This document shows positions 24,803 to 33,401 of a DNA stretch of 64,000 bases, one piece after another. Position numbers and translations under genes: made by a program. Numbering within the stretch: position 1 is the stretch's first letter; every line of letters starts with the position of its first letter. Location of the stretch: contig NZ_CP009241.1 of assembly GCF_000758525.1 (NCBI RefSeq), forward strand, positions 558,001 to 622,000, read 5' to 3'. The stretch comes from Paenibacillus sp. FSL H7-0357 (GTDB taxonomy: Bacteria > Bacillota > Bacilli > Paenibacillales > Paenibacillaceae). A model generated the notes under the pieces. It had not been told where the DNA came from. It saw only the letters and a program-made list of their open reading frames with translations, and made no database searches.

Positions 24803-26566
24803 ATGTGGAAGATGCTATGGGATCTAGTGCCCGGCTGGAAGGTGCTGTTTCAAGGTTTTGTCATCTTCGTCGTTCCGGTTGTCTTAACCCGCCTAATGAT
24901 CTGGCTCCGAATGAAAGAGGGCAAGGCGAGCACCCGGGGAATGCGGGCTGAAGGCAAAAAAGGCGGGGGTGTTCCAAGCTCCGAAGATACGGGGGAGGCG
25001 GATCAAACCAGCGTCGCTGTGCAGAATAAAAAATCCGCCGCACCCGCACCCCCTGTTCAAAACAACGCTGGACAGGCCACTCCTTCCCTGACCTATACCG
25101 GAGAGTTCCAACATGATGTTCAGTCCTTCAGGGAGATAAGTACCGATATGTCAGACGTCAATGTCAGAGAGCTGCGCATTGGAAGCCTGGGAATCAAGGC
25201 GGCGCTGTTTTTTGTGGATGGACTTACAGACAAGGAAGGCATGGACCAGAACATCCTGATGCCCTTGATGAACACGGTGCGGCCCTTTGAAGGCATGAGT
25301 ACAGCCCCGCCAGCAGAGATATTGAAAGGAATTATCGTGCATCAGGTAGTACAGGTCTCGGAAATTGAATATACCGACCAGCTGAGACTCTCGCTGCAAA
25401 AGGTATTGTTCGGCTCTGCGGTATTGTTAATTGACGGAATGTCGGAGGTTTTTGTACTAGGTACCCCGAAAGGCAACACAAGAAGTGTGGAGGAGCCGAT
25501 ATCGGAGGCGCTTCTGCGCGGTCCGCGGCTGGGTTTCAATGAAACGCTCAGTGATAACACGGCGATGCTGCGAAGACACGGGCAGAGCACGGAGCTGGCC
25601 ATGATTTCTTTTACCGTGGGAGAGCGAATTGAGAAGGAACTGGTGCTGACCTATCTCAAGGGCGTCGCCAACGATGAGCTGATTAAGGAAATCACCCGGA
25701 GAATCAAGACGATCAATATAGATGATGTCCAGGAATCAGGATATTTGGAACAACTCATGGAAGACAACTACCTCAGCCCCTTTCAGCAGATCCAGAACAC
25801 AGAACGCCCGGACCGGGTCATGGCGGCGCTGCTGGAGGGAAGAGCGGCCATTCTTCTGGACGGCACGCCGTTTGCGCTGATAATGCCGACTACCTTCGGA
25901 ATGCTGCTGCAGTCACCGGAGGATTATTATGACCGCTGGTTTTCGGGTACACTGCTGCGGCTCCTGCGTTTTTTTGCCGCATCGGTCTCGTTGTTTGCTC
26001 CGGCGCTCTACATTTCTTTTCTCTCGTTTCATCCCGGGCTGATTCCTACCAAACTGGCGATTTCAATCATCAGCTCCAGGCAGGGCGTCCCCTTTGCTAC
26101 ACTGATTGAAGCGCTGATTATGGAAATCTCTATCGAAATATTGCGTGAGGCCGGCCTGCGCCTGCCCAAACCCATTGGACCGGCCATGGGCATTGTCGGG
26201 GGTCTGATTATCGGCCAGGCAGCGGTAGAGGCGGGGATTGTCAGTCCGATTCTGGTCATTGTCGTTGCGGTTACAGCGATCTCCTCTTTCTCGATTCCCA
26301 TGTACAGTGCGGGGATTACCTTGCGCTTTCTCCGTTTCCTGGCGATGTTTTTCGCTGCTGTATTCGGGCTTTACGGTGTCGTTATGTTTTTCCTCCTGCT
26401 CAGCAGCCATTTGATTAAACTGAAGAGCTTCGGGGTTCCCTATTTAAGCATGGTTACTCCCTACAGGATGAGCGACCTGCGCGATTTTATTATCCGCATC
26501 CCCCTGCAATTGATGAAGCGCCGTCCGGCATTGCTGCAGCCCAAGGATCCAATACGTAAAAAATAA
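24803..26566 (+). CDS. Spore germination receptor A subunit (GerA family), first operon
   Basis: A 587-residue GerA/GerKA-type subunit. The core has the usual two soluble parts (about 110-370) and a C-terminal membrane region with helices (SVSLFAPALYISFLSF, FATLIEALIMEISIEILREAG, GPAMGIVGGLIIGQAAVEAG). Unusually, the N-terminus carries an extra predicted helix (about residues 14-35, LFQGFVIFVVPVVLTRLMIW) and a Gly/Pro/Ala linker before the domain. The ATG at 24803 fits the AAAAAGGGGG site; the longer frame has none. First gene of an A-B-C operon acting in the spore inner membrane. Confidence 0.9.
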   Translation: MWKMLWDLVPGWKVLFQGFVIFVVPVVLTRLMIWLRMKEGKASTRGMRAEGKKGGGVPSSEDTGEADQTSVAVQNKKSAAPAPPVQNNAGQATPSLTYTGEFQHDVQSFREISTDMSDVNVRELRIGSLGIKAALFFVDGLTDKEGMDQNILMPLMNTVRPFEGMSTAPPAEILKGIIVHQVVQVSEIEYTDQLRLSLQKVLFGSAVLLIDGMSEVFVLGTPKGNTRSVEEPISEALLRGPRLGFNETLSDNTAMLRRHGQSTELAMISFTVGERIEKELVLTYLKGVANDELIKEITRRIKTINIDDVQESGYLEQLMEDNYLSPFQQIQNTERPDRVMAALLEGRAAILLDGTPFALIMPTTFGMLLQSPEDYYDRWFSGTLLRLLRFFAASVSLFAPALYISFLSFHPGLIPTKLAISIISSRQGVPFATLIEALIMEISIEILREAGLRLPKPIGPAMGIVGGLIIGQAAVEAGIVSPILVIVVAVTAISSFSIPMYSAGITLRFLRFLAMFFAAVFGLYGVVMFFLLLSSHLIKLKSFGVPYLSMVTPYRMSDLRDFIIRIPLQLMKRRPALLQPKDPIRKK

Positions 26567-26596
26567 ACCACAACTCAGGAGATCGAGGTGAGAACC

Positions 26597-27685
26597 ATGA
26601 ATGCGAAAGTACAGGATAGCATCACGACGAGCCAAGCGACCATTATTATGGTCAATTACATCCTCGTAGCAGGCGTATTCACCCTTCCCCGGACAACTGT
26701 ACAGGCTGCCGGCACTCCTGATGTATGGATATCACTTATTGTGAGCGCCCTGCTGTCCATGGTGGCCGGCACGGTAATTGTCCTGCTTAGCCAGCGGTTT
26801 CCGGGCAAGACCTTCTATCAATACAGCAGGAGCATTATCGGCAAGCCGCTTGCAGCGATTCTGGGAGTGGTCATCGCCGCGTATTTTCTATGTATTTCCG
26901 GATATGAGCTGCGTTCGATGCAGGAGGTGACCGGATTCTTTCTGCTGGAGGGAACGCCCAACTGGGCGGTTGCCTCTGTATTCATGTGGATTGCGATTTA
27001 TTTATGCAGAGGGGGAATTAATGCGCTGTCCCGGATGTGCAGACTGATTGCCCCCATGGCCGGGGCGATTTTTTTCGGGGTTTGTCTGCTTAGCCTGAAA
27101 ATATTTGATATAGACAATCTCCGCCCTGTGCTCGGGGAAGGGCTGGGTCCGGTATGGAGAGGCACTAGGCCGACAGCGCTGACGTATACGGCAGGTGAAG
27201 CGCTGCTGTTCCTTGTAGCTTTTATGGAAAAACCCAAAAAAGCAGGGCGGGTGCTTGTCGTAGGGACATTGATTTCTATGATCTTTTATGTGGTTGCTGT
27301 TGTCATGACGATAGGGGCATTTTCTGTAGAGGGTGTAGTCACCCGGACATGGCCCTTCATCGATCTGATACGCAGCTTTGAGGTGAACCTGCTGTTTGAA
27401 CGTTTCGAATCCTTGCTCCTGGTCATCTGGATTATGCAAATTTTTTGTACCTTCTGCATTTCCTTCTATGGAGCGGCGCTCGGAATATCGCAAATCTTCA
27501 ACAAAAAGCTCGACCATTGTCTATTCGCCTTGCTTCCGCTTGTTTATTTTATTACGGAAACTCCTCCGAATATCAATGGCTTGTTCGCATTCGGCACCAG
27601 CCTTGGTAATTGGGCCATTCTGCTGTTCGGATTGCTGCCGCTGCCGCTGCTAATTATTGCTCATTTCAGGAGAGCCGGATCATGA
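26597..27685 (+). CDS. Spore germination receptor B subunit (GerB family), first operon
   Basis: A 362-residue integral membrane protein of the GerAB/endospore germination permease family (APC superfamily), with about ten helices. Typical parts: ITTSQATIIMVNYILVAGVF, PDVWISLIVSALLSMVAG, and ETPPNINGLFAFG close to the end. B subunits bind germinants such as amino acids, though which one is unknown here. The ATG at 26597 follows GAGATCGAGGTGAG; an in-frame GTG at 26588 is less likely. Its stop overlaps the start of the C subunit gene. Confidence 0.93.
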   Translation: MNAKVQDSITTSQATIIMVNYILVAGVFTLPRTTVQAAGTPDVWISLIVSALLSMVAGTVIVLLSQRFPGKTFYQYSRSIIGKPLAAILGVVIAAYFLCISGYELRSMQEVTGFFLLEGTPNWAVASVFMWIAIYLCRGGINALSRMCRLIAPMAGAIFFGVCLLSLKIFDIDNLRPVLGEGLGPVWRGTRPTALTYTAGEALLFLVAFMEKPKKAGRVLVVGTLISMIFYVVAVVMTIGAFSVEGVVTRTWPFIDLIRSFEVNLLFERFESLLLVIWIMQIFCTFCISFYGAALGISQIFNKKLDHCLFALLPLVYFITETPPNINGLFAFGTSLGNWAILLFGLLPLPLLIIAHFRRAGS

Positions 27686-28875
27686 AGCGAATCGTACTGC
27701 TTGCCGTGCTTCTAATTCAAAGCATAGGGTTATCCGGCTGCTGGAGCAGCACGCCCATTGAGAACTTAAATATGGAAGTGGCCGTGGCACTCGACGTAGC
27801 GGATGAAACACCAATCGAAGAGGATTTTGAGCAGAGGGGCGGGGGGTACCCGAAGAATAAACGAATGTCCTGCACCTACCAATTTATCGTACCCCAAGGT
27901 TCAGTGGGTTCCAAAAAAGAAGGCGCATCCTCCAGAAATTTCTATAATATGACTGAAACCGGAGACTCCATCTTCGAAGCGATCCGTGAACTGTCGCTGC
28001 GTACAAACAATCCTCCCATTGGACATCATCTGAAGGTCATCGTAATCGGCGAGCAGCTGGCACGTTCTACCAAGCTTTCAGAGCTGATCGATTTTTTCAG
28101 CCGGGATAATGATATCCGCCCCAGTGTGCTGATTCTCGTCAGCAAGGGAAAGGCCAGTGATGTGCTGAACAACGTGCTTCCGGGCCAGACACCGGCGTTT
28201 GTGCTGGAGGGGATATTTGGCAACCGGGACCGGAACCTGCGAATCTGGGAGCCAGTGTCTATCGCCAAGGCCGCAGGACCCCTGCACGGGAAAACCACCT
28301 TTATGTTGCAGAATGTCATTGCTGCGAAGAATGAGATGAAATTTGCCGGAGCCGGTGTGATCAAGGGGGAGACGGGCAAGCTGCAAGGCTTCTTAAACGA
28401 GGAGGAGCTGGAAGGTGTGGTCTGGCTTACGGGAAAAGGGAAAGGCGGAGTGCTTAAGACCACTGAGGATGGCAGCGGCAGGCTGATTACTTATGAGGTT
28501 AAGTCCATGGGCAGCAAAATCAAGGCTAAGGTCGAGGAAGGTAACATCTCTTTTGCCGTGAAAATCGAGTCTACAGGCAGATATGCTGAGACTTTCGCTC
28601 ATGGAGGACAAAAGCTGGACGCTGCTTATATGAAGCAGGATGAACTGGTGCTGCAGGATAAGGTAAAGGAAATGGCCGGAGCCTCTGTGGAGACAATGCA
28701 GCAAAAGCTGCATGCCGATGCCGCCGGATTCGGCAAAATCCTGCATATTCAGCATCCTGCCGTATGGAGAAAGGTGAAAGGGAACTGGGATGAAACCTTC
28801 AGCCGGGTTCCGATAACCATTGATGTCAAGCTGCATATAGAGGAATACGGGGCTTCCGGAACCTCCACCGAATAA
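27682..28875 (+). CDS. Spore germination receptor C subunit (GerC family), first operon
   Basis: A 397-residue lipoprotein. Signal peptide with lipobox LSGC (Cys around 21) and WSSTPIENL directly after, the family start. Typical inner motifs: TGDSIFEAIRELS, GHHLKVIVIGEQLA, SKGKASDVLN, and a C-terminal FGKILHIQHPAVWRKVKGNW. C subunits sit on the outer side of the spore inner membrane. Overlaps the B gene (ATGA). Compared with the 384-residue C subunit of the second operon it has an insertion near residues 45-80 (YPKNKRMSCTYQF). Confidence 0.93.
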   Translation: MKRIVLLAVLLIQSIGLSGCWSSTPIENLNMEVAVALDVADETPIEEDFEQRGGGYPKNKRMSCTYQFIVPQGSVGSKKEGASSRNFYNMTETGDSIFEAIRELSLRTNNPPIGHHLKVIVIGEQLARSTKLSELIDFFSRDNDIRPSVLILVSKGKASDVLNNVLPGQTPAFVLEGIFGNRDRNLRIWEPVSIAKAAGPLHGKTTFMLQNVIAAKNEMKFAGAGVIKGETGKLQGFLNEEELEGVVWLTGKGKGGVLKTTEDGSGRLITYEVKSMGSKIKAKVEEGNISFAVKIESTGRYAETFAHGGQKLDAAYMKQDELVLQDKVKEMAGASVETMQQKLHADAAGFGKILHIQHPAVWRKVKGNWDETFSRVPITIDVKLHIEEYGASGTSTE

Positions 28876-28898
28876 AGCACGGTTATTCAAGAAAGTCC

Positions 28899-28930
28899 TT
28901 GACCCTTACACTGGTGTCAGGGTTTATACT
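28899..28930 (+). promoter_or_regulatory. MerR-type promoter and operator
   Basis: TTGACC (28899-28904) and TATACT (28925-28930) are 20 bases apart, too long for normal use. The spacer holds a 22-base dyad ACCCTTACAC-TG-GTGTCAGGGT (9 of 10 matched). This is the classical layout of MerR-activated promoters. Confidence 0.85.
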
Positions 28931-28971
28931 TGGAATAGAAGTTCTCATGAACCCCGGGGAGAATGAATGCT

Positions 28972-29358
28972 ATGAAAATAGGTGAACTTGCAGCACAGAC
29001 GGGCGTCAGTGTCCGATCACTGCGTTATTATGAGCGTCAGGGGCTTATCGCTCCCCTCCGCCAGGCGAATGGATACCGGGAGTATTCAGCGCTTGCTGTA
29101 GAGACGGTGGAGACGATTAAGCTGTATTTAAATTTGGGTTTGTCCACGGAAGAGATTTCCGGTTTTCTGCACTGCGTGCTGAAGAATAAAGAAGCGTTCT
29201 GCGCGGAAGTGATGCCGCTATACCGCAGCAAGCTGGAGGAGATTGAGCGCCAGATTGTGCAGCTCAGCCAAATTAAGCTGAACCTGCAGCAGCGGATGGC
29301 CTCCATCCAGCAGGAACGGCTGGAGGCAGAGGCAGCTGTTAATTCGCTGTCTGAATGA
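28972..29358 (+). CDS. MerR family transcriptional regulator
   Basis: A 128-residue regulator. The N-terminal MerR helix-turn-helix starts MKIGELAAQTGVSVRSLRYY and is followed by a coiled-coil dimer helix (LEEIERQIVQLSQIKLNLQ). Two cysteines lie between (LHCVLKNKEAFCAEV), possible redox or thiol sensors. The ATG at 28972 fits the GGGGAG site; the one at 28963 is too near. It is probably autoregulated from the elongated-spacer promoter at 28899, which also serves the thioredoxin gene. Confidence 0.92.
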   Translation: MKIGELAAQTGVSVRSLRYYERQGLIAPLRQANGYREYSALAVETVETIKLYLNLGLSTEEISGFLHCVLKNKEAFCAEVMPLYRSKLEEIERQIVQLSQIKLNLQQRMASIQQERLEAEAAVNSLSE

Positions 29359-29419
29359 AGTTCTGTCAAATTATGTACTTTTTGTATTATTCGGGATATA
29401 CACATGGGAGGAACTAACG

Positions 29420-29755
29420 ATGGCTATTATCAATGCAGAGAAAACTGAGGATCTAAGAGCCGAGCTAAGAGGCAGCGGGGCCGTACTGGTTGATTACGGA
29501 GCGCCATGGTGCGCGCCTTGCAAGATGCTGCTGCCTGTTCTGGAGGAACTGAATGACGAGTATGGAGACAGTGTGGCTATCGTTAAGGTGAACTGTGATG
29601 AACTGCCGGAGCTGGCGGGGGAGGCTGGAGTCATGGGCCTGCCTACCGTGATTGTGTATAGCGGAGGACAACCGGTGGAGAAGCTGGTCGGTCTGCGTCC
29701 TAAATCGGCCTACCAGGGTGTATTGAACAAGTATGCGGCTGTAAGCAACAGATAA
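29420..29755 (+). CDS. Thioredoxin family protein
   Basis: A 111-residue thioredoxin fold with active site WCAPC (Cys31, Cys34), the cis-proline in MGLPTVIVYSGG and the typical VKVNCDELPELAGEAGV middle. The CAPC dipeptide differs from canonical CGPC, which can alter redox potential. It follows a MerR regulator with a MerR-type promoter, so it is probably part of a stress-induced disulfide response. A GGGAGG site precedes the ATG. A terminator follows immediately. Confidence 0.92.
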   Translation: MAIINAEKTEDLRAELRGSGAVLVDYGAPWCAPCKMLLPVLEELNDEYGDSVAIVKVNCDELPELAGEAGVMGLPTVIVYSGGQPVEKLVGLRPKSAYQGVLNKYAAVSNR

Positions 29756-29761
29756 GAGAAT

Positions 29762-29805
29762 AAGAGGCAGTGAGCGGCATGCCTAGCATGCGCTTCCTGC
29801 CTCTT
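29762..29805. terminator. Bidirectional terminator
   Basis: AAGAGGCAG / CTGCCTCTT outer stem with inner GCATGC stem, between convergent thioredoxin and CHAD genes. Confidence 0.75.
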
Positions 29806-29824
29806 CCTATGTCTATTTATGAAT

Positions 29825-30724
29825 TCAAAGTGACTTGGCTTTCTCTGTAACGGGAACAACCTCATTATGATGCAATGCCTCCAGCACTTCGGTCCGAAGA
29901 GCATCTGTGAACTCATTCCACGTTTTTTTGCCAACACCCAGCTCATCGCGTCCGATGGAATTCAGTGTTTCCAGCCACACGCGTTTGTCATTAATTTCGC
30001 CAAGCTGCTCCTGGATCTGTTTATAGATCTCCTCATGGGCATGGAATTTCTGGTTGAGTGCGAATGCGGCCGCATTGGCCGTATAGCGCAGCTCCTTGGC
30101 GGCGATCCGCAGCTCATGCAGTGCGTCGAAGGCTTCCTGTGATTCGGCCCCGGGACCTTTGAATAGGGTTTTGCATGTTTTTTTCTTCTGCTCAAAAGCT
30201 ACTTCAAGTTCGCGCATGACGACGTTTACATCTCTTTTCGCTGCCAGCGGCTCAAGCGTGCTGCTCCGAAAAGCTTCCCATAACCCGTCCAATTCCTTGC
30301 CGGCCAGCTTTGGGAGCTCAGCCTCCAGCTTCTTGCGGTATTCCTTCCGCTTATCCTTCTGGTGTTTGATGACCGCCTTCAGCAGTTCGGCAGTTTTCGC
30401 CTCGCCGGCTTCCTTGGCGCGCTTGCGTCTTTCCTTGAAAGATTCAATAAGAACATCTGCATCCCTGACCTTACCCAGCCTTTTCTGGGCCTGCTTGAAT
30501 ACGTTGTACAGCTCGGCTGCGGCGGAATGATCCGGGTCGAGAATGGACAGCAGGGTCAGCAGCTTGCGGCTGTTGACTCTGGCTTGATGAATATCCTCGT
30601 CATCAAAGTTTTTGAGCGCGTCTTTGCTGTAGTCCCTAAAGTTGATAAACAGCTTGTGCATCGCCTGTTCCCACTGCCTGGTCTTGCTTAACTGCCTGTC
30701 CTTCGCAAGTTGTTCGACTGTCAT
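29825..30724 (-). CDS. CHAD domain protein
   Basis: A 299-residue helical protein of the CHAD family (conserved histidine alpha-helical domain, polyphosphate binding). Matching parts: DDEDIHQARVNSRKLLTLLSI (His-containing helix 1), LGKVRDADVLIESF, and ALHELRIAAKELRYTANA (second conserved His helix), with many Lys/Arg. No CYTH domain is fused or encoded next to it. It is a lone leftward gene, probably associating with polyphosphate granules; that role is known for the family only. Confidence 0.9.
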   Translation of the reverse strand: MTVEQLAKDRQLSKTRQWEQAMHKLFINFRDYSKDALKNFDDEDIHQARVNSRKLLTLLSILDPDHSAAAELYNVFKQAQKRLGKVRDADVLIESFKERRKRAKEAGEAKTAELLKAVIKHQKDKRKEYRKKLEAELPKLAGKELDGLWEAFRSSTLEPLAAKRDVNVVMRELEVAFEQKKKTCKTLFKGPGAESQEAFDALHELRIAAKELRYTANAAAFALNQKFHAHEEIYKQIQEQLGEINDKRVWLETLNSIGRDELGVGKKTWNEFTDALRTEVLEALHHNEVVPVTEKAKSL

Positions 30725-30935
30725 GCGGCATCACTCCTCAAGGTTGTGTATAGCATGAGCTTCAGCGCTTAATCTTGCCGCTGATTGAAACTTGTTATGG
30801 TAATAGGATAACGGTATCCTGCAGCTATTTCAAATGCTGAACTCACGCTTTGCCTTCGCGCCAGGCTGCGGATCGGTTACAATATGACTATTGGTTCGGA
30901 CAAAGGTTAACATTCAATAGGTACTCGGGGGATGA

Positions 30936-32006
30936 ATGATGATCAATAAAGGAATTAACAGAGCAGAATCGGGCGCGGAGCGCGCTCTTCCGAATGTAAT
31001 GGTGCTGTTTGAGCATTTGTCAGAAGATGACGGGAAGGCTGCAAAATATGGCGGAAGTGGGGCTGCTGAAGGTGGAGCGGTGACGGAACATGCTGTGAGG
31101 TCAGGAGATGCGGGAGAAGCGGAACATGTTATGTTGGCCGGAGATGCCGGGAAGCCGGAGCATGCTGTGACGTCAGGAGATGGTGGAGAGGCGGAGCATG
31201 CTGTGATGGCCGGAAATGCGGGAGGCATGCTGGTTCCCTTTGCATTTGAGGAGACGCTGTGCCGGGACATTGGAGCGGGACTGGCCCCTCCAGCCCTGCA
31301 TCTCTGGAGTCATCCCGCAGGTGTTGCACTGGGCCTGCGGGACAGCAAGCTACCCCGCGCAGATGAGGCGATGGCCAGGCTTGAGCGGCGCGGGTTTCGT
31401 ACAGCGGTCCGTCACTCCGGCGGGGCTGCCGTGCCGCTGGATGCCGGGATCGTCAATGTGGCGCTGGTCCTTCCCAAAACTCCGGGCAAGCTGGATTTTC
31501 ACGACGATTTCCGGCTGCTGGCTTCCCTGATTCAGGAAGCCGTAGCGGTAAGCCATCCGCAGGCTGCGGCGTTGATCCAGGCCGGAGAAATCACCGGTTC
31601 CTATTGTCCCGGTGATTTCGATCTGGCTATCGGCGGCCGCAAGTTCTGCGGCATTGCCCAGCGGCGGCAGAGCAGCGCGTATTTCGTTCACGCGTTCGTT
31701 GTGGTCTCCGGCTCCGGGCAGGAGCGCGGGGAGCTGATCCGCGGATTCTATGAGACTGCGTCCGGCGGGGACGAGTCTTTGTCTTATCCGCGGGTCCGCC
31801 CGGAGACCATCGCTGCGTTAAGCGAACTCGGCGGGCCGGCTTCGGCGGCGGTGTTCTCTTCAGGCATCCGGCAGGCGATATCCGGGCGCGGAGTGCAGCT
31901 TAAACCGGCTGCCCTCCTCAGGGAGGAGACCGGTTATGACTTGCAGTATGCGGATCAGCGTGTGCTGGAAGCGGCACGGGTGCTGCGGGAACGTTATGCC
32001 CGCTGA
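30936..32006 (+). CDS. lipL: Lipoate/octanoyl transferase family protein (LipL-like) with repeat insertion
   Basis: A 356-residue member of the lipoate-protein ligase/LipL group, which moves octanoyl from GcvH to other enzymes. Core motifs: LHLWSHPAGVALGLRDSKLPRA, VRHSGGAAVPLDAGIVNVAL, and GSYCPGDFDLAIGGRKFCGIAQRR, whose first Cys (near residue 223) is the LipL nucleophile. An Ala/Gly/Glu-rich insertion at residues 35-100 is encoded by four 36-base tandem repeats (31086-31229) and is unlike family members. Start at the first of two adjacent ATGs after GGGG. Alone, flanked by a terminator at 32150. Confidence 0.85.
   Translation: MMINKGINRAESGAERALPNVMVLFEHLSEDDGKAAKYGGSGAAEGGAVTEHAVRSGDAGEAEHVMLAGDAGKPEHAVTSGDGGEAEHAVMAGNAGGMLVPFAFEETLCRDIGAGLAPPALHLWSHPAGVALGLRDSKLPRADEAMARLERRGFRTAVRHSGGAAVPLDAGIVNVALVLPKTPGKLDFHDDFRLLASLIQEAVAVSHPQAAALIQAGEITGSYCPGDFDLAIGGRKFCGIAQRRQSSAYFVHAFVVVSGSGQERGELIRGFYETASGGDESLSYPRVRPETIAALSELGGPASAAVFSSGIRQAISGRGVQLKPAALLREETGYDLQYADQRVLEAARVLRERYAR
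31086..31229 (+). repeat. Four 36-bp tandem repeats inside lipL
   Basis: Units at 31086, 31122, 31158 and 31194, each starting GARCATG and encoding 12-residue variants of EHAVxSGDAGEA. They keep the reading frame, so copy number could vary without breaking the gene. Confidence 0.85.
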
Positions 32007-32058
32007 GATCTGTGCGTCTGCAGGGATTGAGCTTGAATCTGAGCTGAAGCTTGAGTTG

Positions 32059-32130
32059 GAACTGGGGTTTGAGTTTTGGGTTTGGGTTTTGGGTTTGGGT
32101 TTGGGTTTGAGTTTGGGGTTTGGGTATGGC
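32059..32130 (+). repeat. G-rich telomere-like repeat tract
   Basis: At least eight GGGTTT-type units (GGGTTTGGGTTTTGGG and similar) on the plus strand, downstream of lipL and before its terminator. Runs of three G with 3-4-base loops satisfy the usual G-quadruplex pattern. Confidence 0.75.
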
Positions 32131-32149
32131 GATTCCGGCCAGACCCCGC

Positions 32150-32199
32150 AAAAGGTGCTGCAAGACAGCTGCTTTAAGCAGCTGCAGCAGCACCTTTTG
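32150..32199. terminator. Terminator after lipL
   Basis: AAAAGGTGCTGC / GCAGCACCTTTT arms with an inner CAGCTGC / GCAGCTG stem. T and A runs on both sides make it usable in both directions. Confidence 0.85.
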
Positions 32200-32584
32200 T
32201 TATGGGGTGATAAGGAGCCGCAATGTTACTGATATAAGCTGAGCTGAACGCAAGTTTGCAACTAATACCGTGCCCATGCTAACCGCACAGTGTCCACGAT
32301 AATAAGAGGCACTGCTAAGGCGATAGCTGTACTCCATACAACTAAAACCTGACCTTTTAGGCCTGGCAAGGAGATAACTGCACTCTGTACACTTAAAAAG
32401 TGTCGAACCGGCCCAAACATAGCTTTCCGGAATTTTTAATTGCAGGAAATACACTTATTTCCAAATAATCTCCATTTTGGACCTGATTAGTTGCAGTAAA
32501 TACATCTATATGGTGCGGTGTAATGAGACCGCTGTTTTGTTCAAATTATATAATTCTTGTTTCGGCTTTTCCTGCGGGCAGCGG
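32200..32584. other. Gene-free region between convergent genes
   Basis: About 385 bases between the lipL terminator and the end of the leftward C-N hydrolase. Its main content is the four-dyad repeat element (32324-32508). Two weaker dyad-like sequences occur at about 32244-32264 and 32280-32300. Confidence 0.7.
32324..32508 (-). repeat. Four-dyad intergenic element, copy A
   Basis: Four 21-base dyads at 32324, 32375, 32437 and 32488 (spacing 51, 62, 51). Each fits TARNTGYA-N5-TRCANYTA. Reverse-complemented, dyad order, central pentamers (TTTAC in the outermost) and parts of the linkers match copy B at 56949-57133. The element lies between two convergent genes. Confidence 0.8.
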
Positions 32585-33364
32585 CTACGTATACAGCTCC
32601 GGCCGTCTGTCGGAGAAGATCGGAATCTGCTGTCTTACCTCCCGCACCTTCTGCAAATCAATGACGCCGCTCAGGATTTCCTCGCTTTCTCCGGCCTCAC
32701 ATATAATGTCGCCCCACGGATCAATGATCATGGAATGCCCGGCGAAAATATTCGCCGGATCAGCCCCGGCGCGGTTGCAGGCGACGACGTAGCATTGGTT
32801 TTCGATTGCCCGGCTGATCAGCAGGGCACGCCAGTGGGACAGCCGGGGCAACGGCCATTCGGCGCTGATGAACAGCACCTCCGCTCCGAGTGCCGTATGG
32901 GCGCGCACCCACTCCGGGAAGCGGATATCATAGCAGATCAATCCGGCGCATAACGAGCCGTCCAGGCTGAACAGCCCCTTGGCTTCTCCCGGCTGAAGAT
33001 ACAGGTGCTCATCCATCAGGCGGAACAGATGCAGCTTGCTGTATTCCCCGGCAAGCCCGCCATTACGGCCAAAGACGAACATGCTGTTGGTGATCCCGGC
33101 AGCCTGCTTGTTGGCCACGGAACCGGCAACGATGTTGATGCCATATTCGCGGGCCAGGCCGGAAATAAAGTCCTTCGTAATCTGCCCCTCTGGATCGGCA
33201 ATTTCATCAAGCCGTGTTAGATCATATCCGGTCGTCCATAATTCAGGGAGAATGAGGCAGTCAGGACGAGTTGCTGCGGCCTGGCGTATTTTGTGTTCAG
33301 CCGCTACATAATTTGCCTCGGGTTTGCCAAATGCTATATCGAGCTGAATCAGGGAAATTTTCAT
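32585..33364 (-). CDS. Carbon-nitrogen (nitrilase family) hydrolase
   Basis: A 259-residue amidase of the nitrilase superfamily. The Glu-Lys-Cys triad is visible: Glu41 in LPELWTTGYDL, Lys in EYSKLHLFR, Cys in GLICYDIRFPE. The closest characterised group is omega-amidase/MtnU, which hydrolyses 2-oxoglutaramate or the analogous product of the methionine salvage transaminase. An MtnE-like aminotransferase lies 2.3 kb away, but not adjacent. The ATG at 33364 fits the GAGGAGG site. Divergent from a MarR gene and sharing the GTTGAC dyad region. Confidence 0.9.
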   Translation of the reverse strand: MKISLIQLDIAFGKPEANYVAAEHKIRQAAATRPDCLILPELWTTGYDLTRLDEIADPEGQITKDFISGLAREYGINIVAGSVANKQAAGITNSMFVFGRNGGLAGEYSKLHLFRLMDEHLYLQPGEAKGLFSLDGSLCAGLICYDIRFPEWVRAHTALGAEVLFISAEWPLPRLSHWRALLISRAIENQCYVVACNRAGADPANIFAGHSMIIDPWGDIICEAGESEEILSGVIDLQKVREVRQQIPIFSDRRPELYT

Positions 33365-33401
33365 ATTTCCTGCCTCCTCTTTCATTATTACTGATAAATT
33401 A

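Noticed and set aside
31086..31229. CRISPR array
   Set aside because: The 36-base units are adjacent and coding in frame within lipL.
32324..32508. CRISPR array
   Set aside because: Dyads vary and spacing is fixed at 51/62/51, unlike identical repeats and unique spacers; no cas genes.
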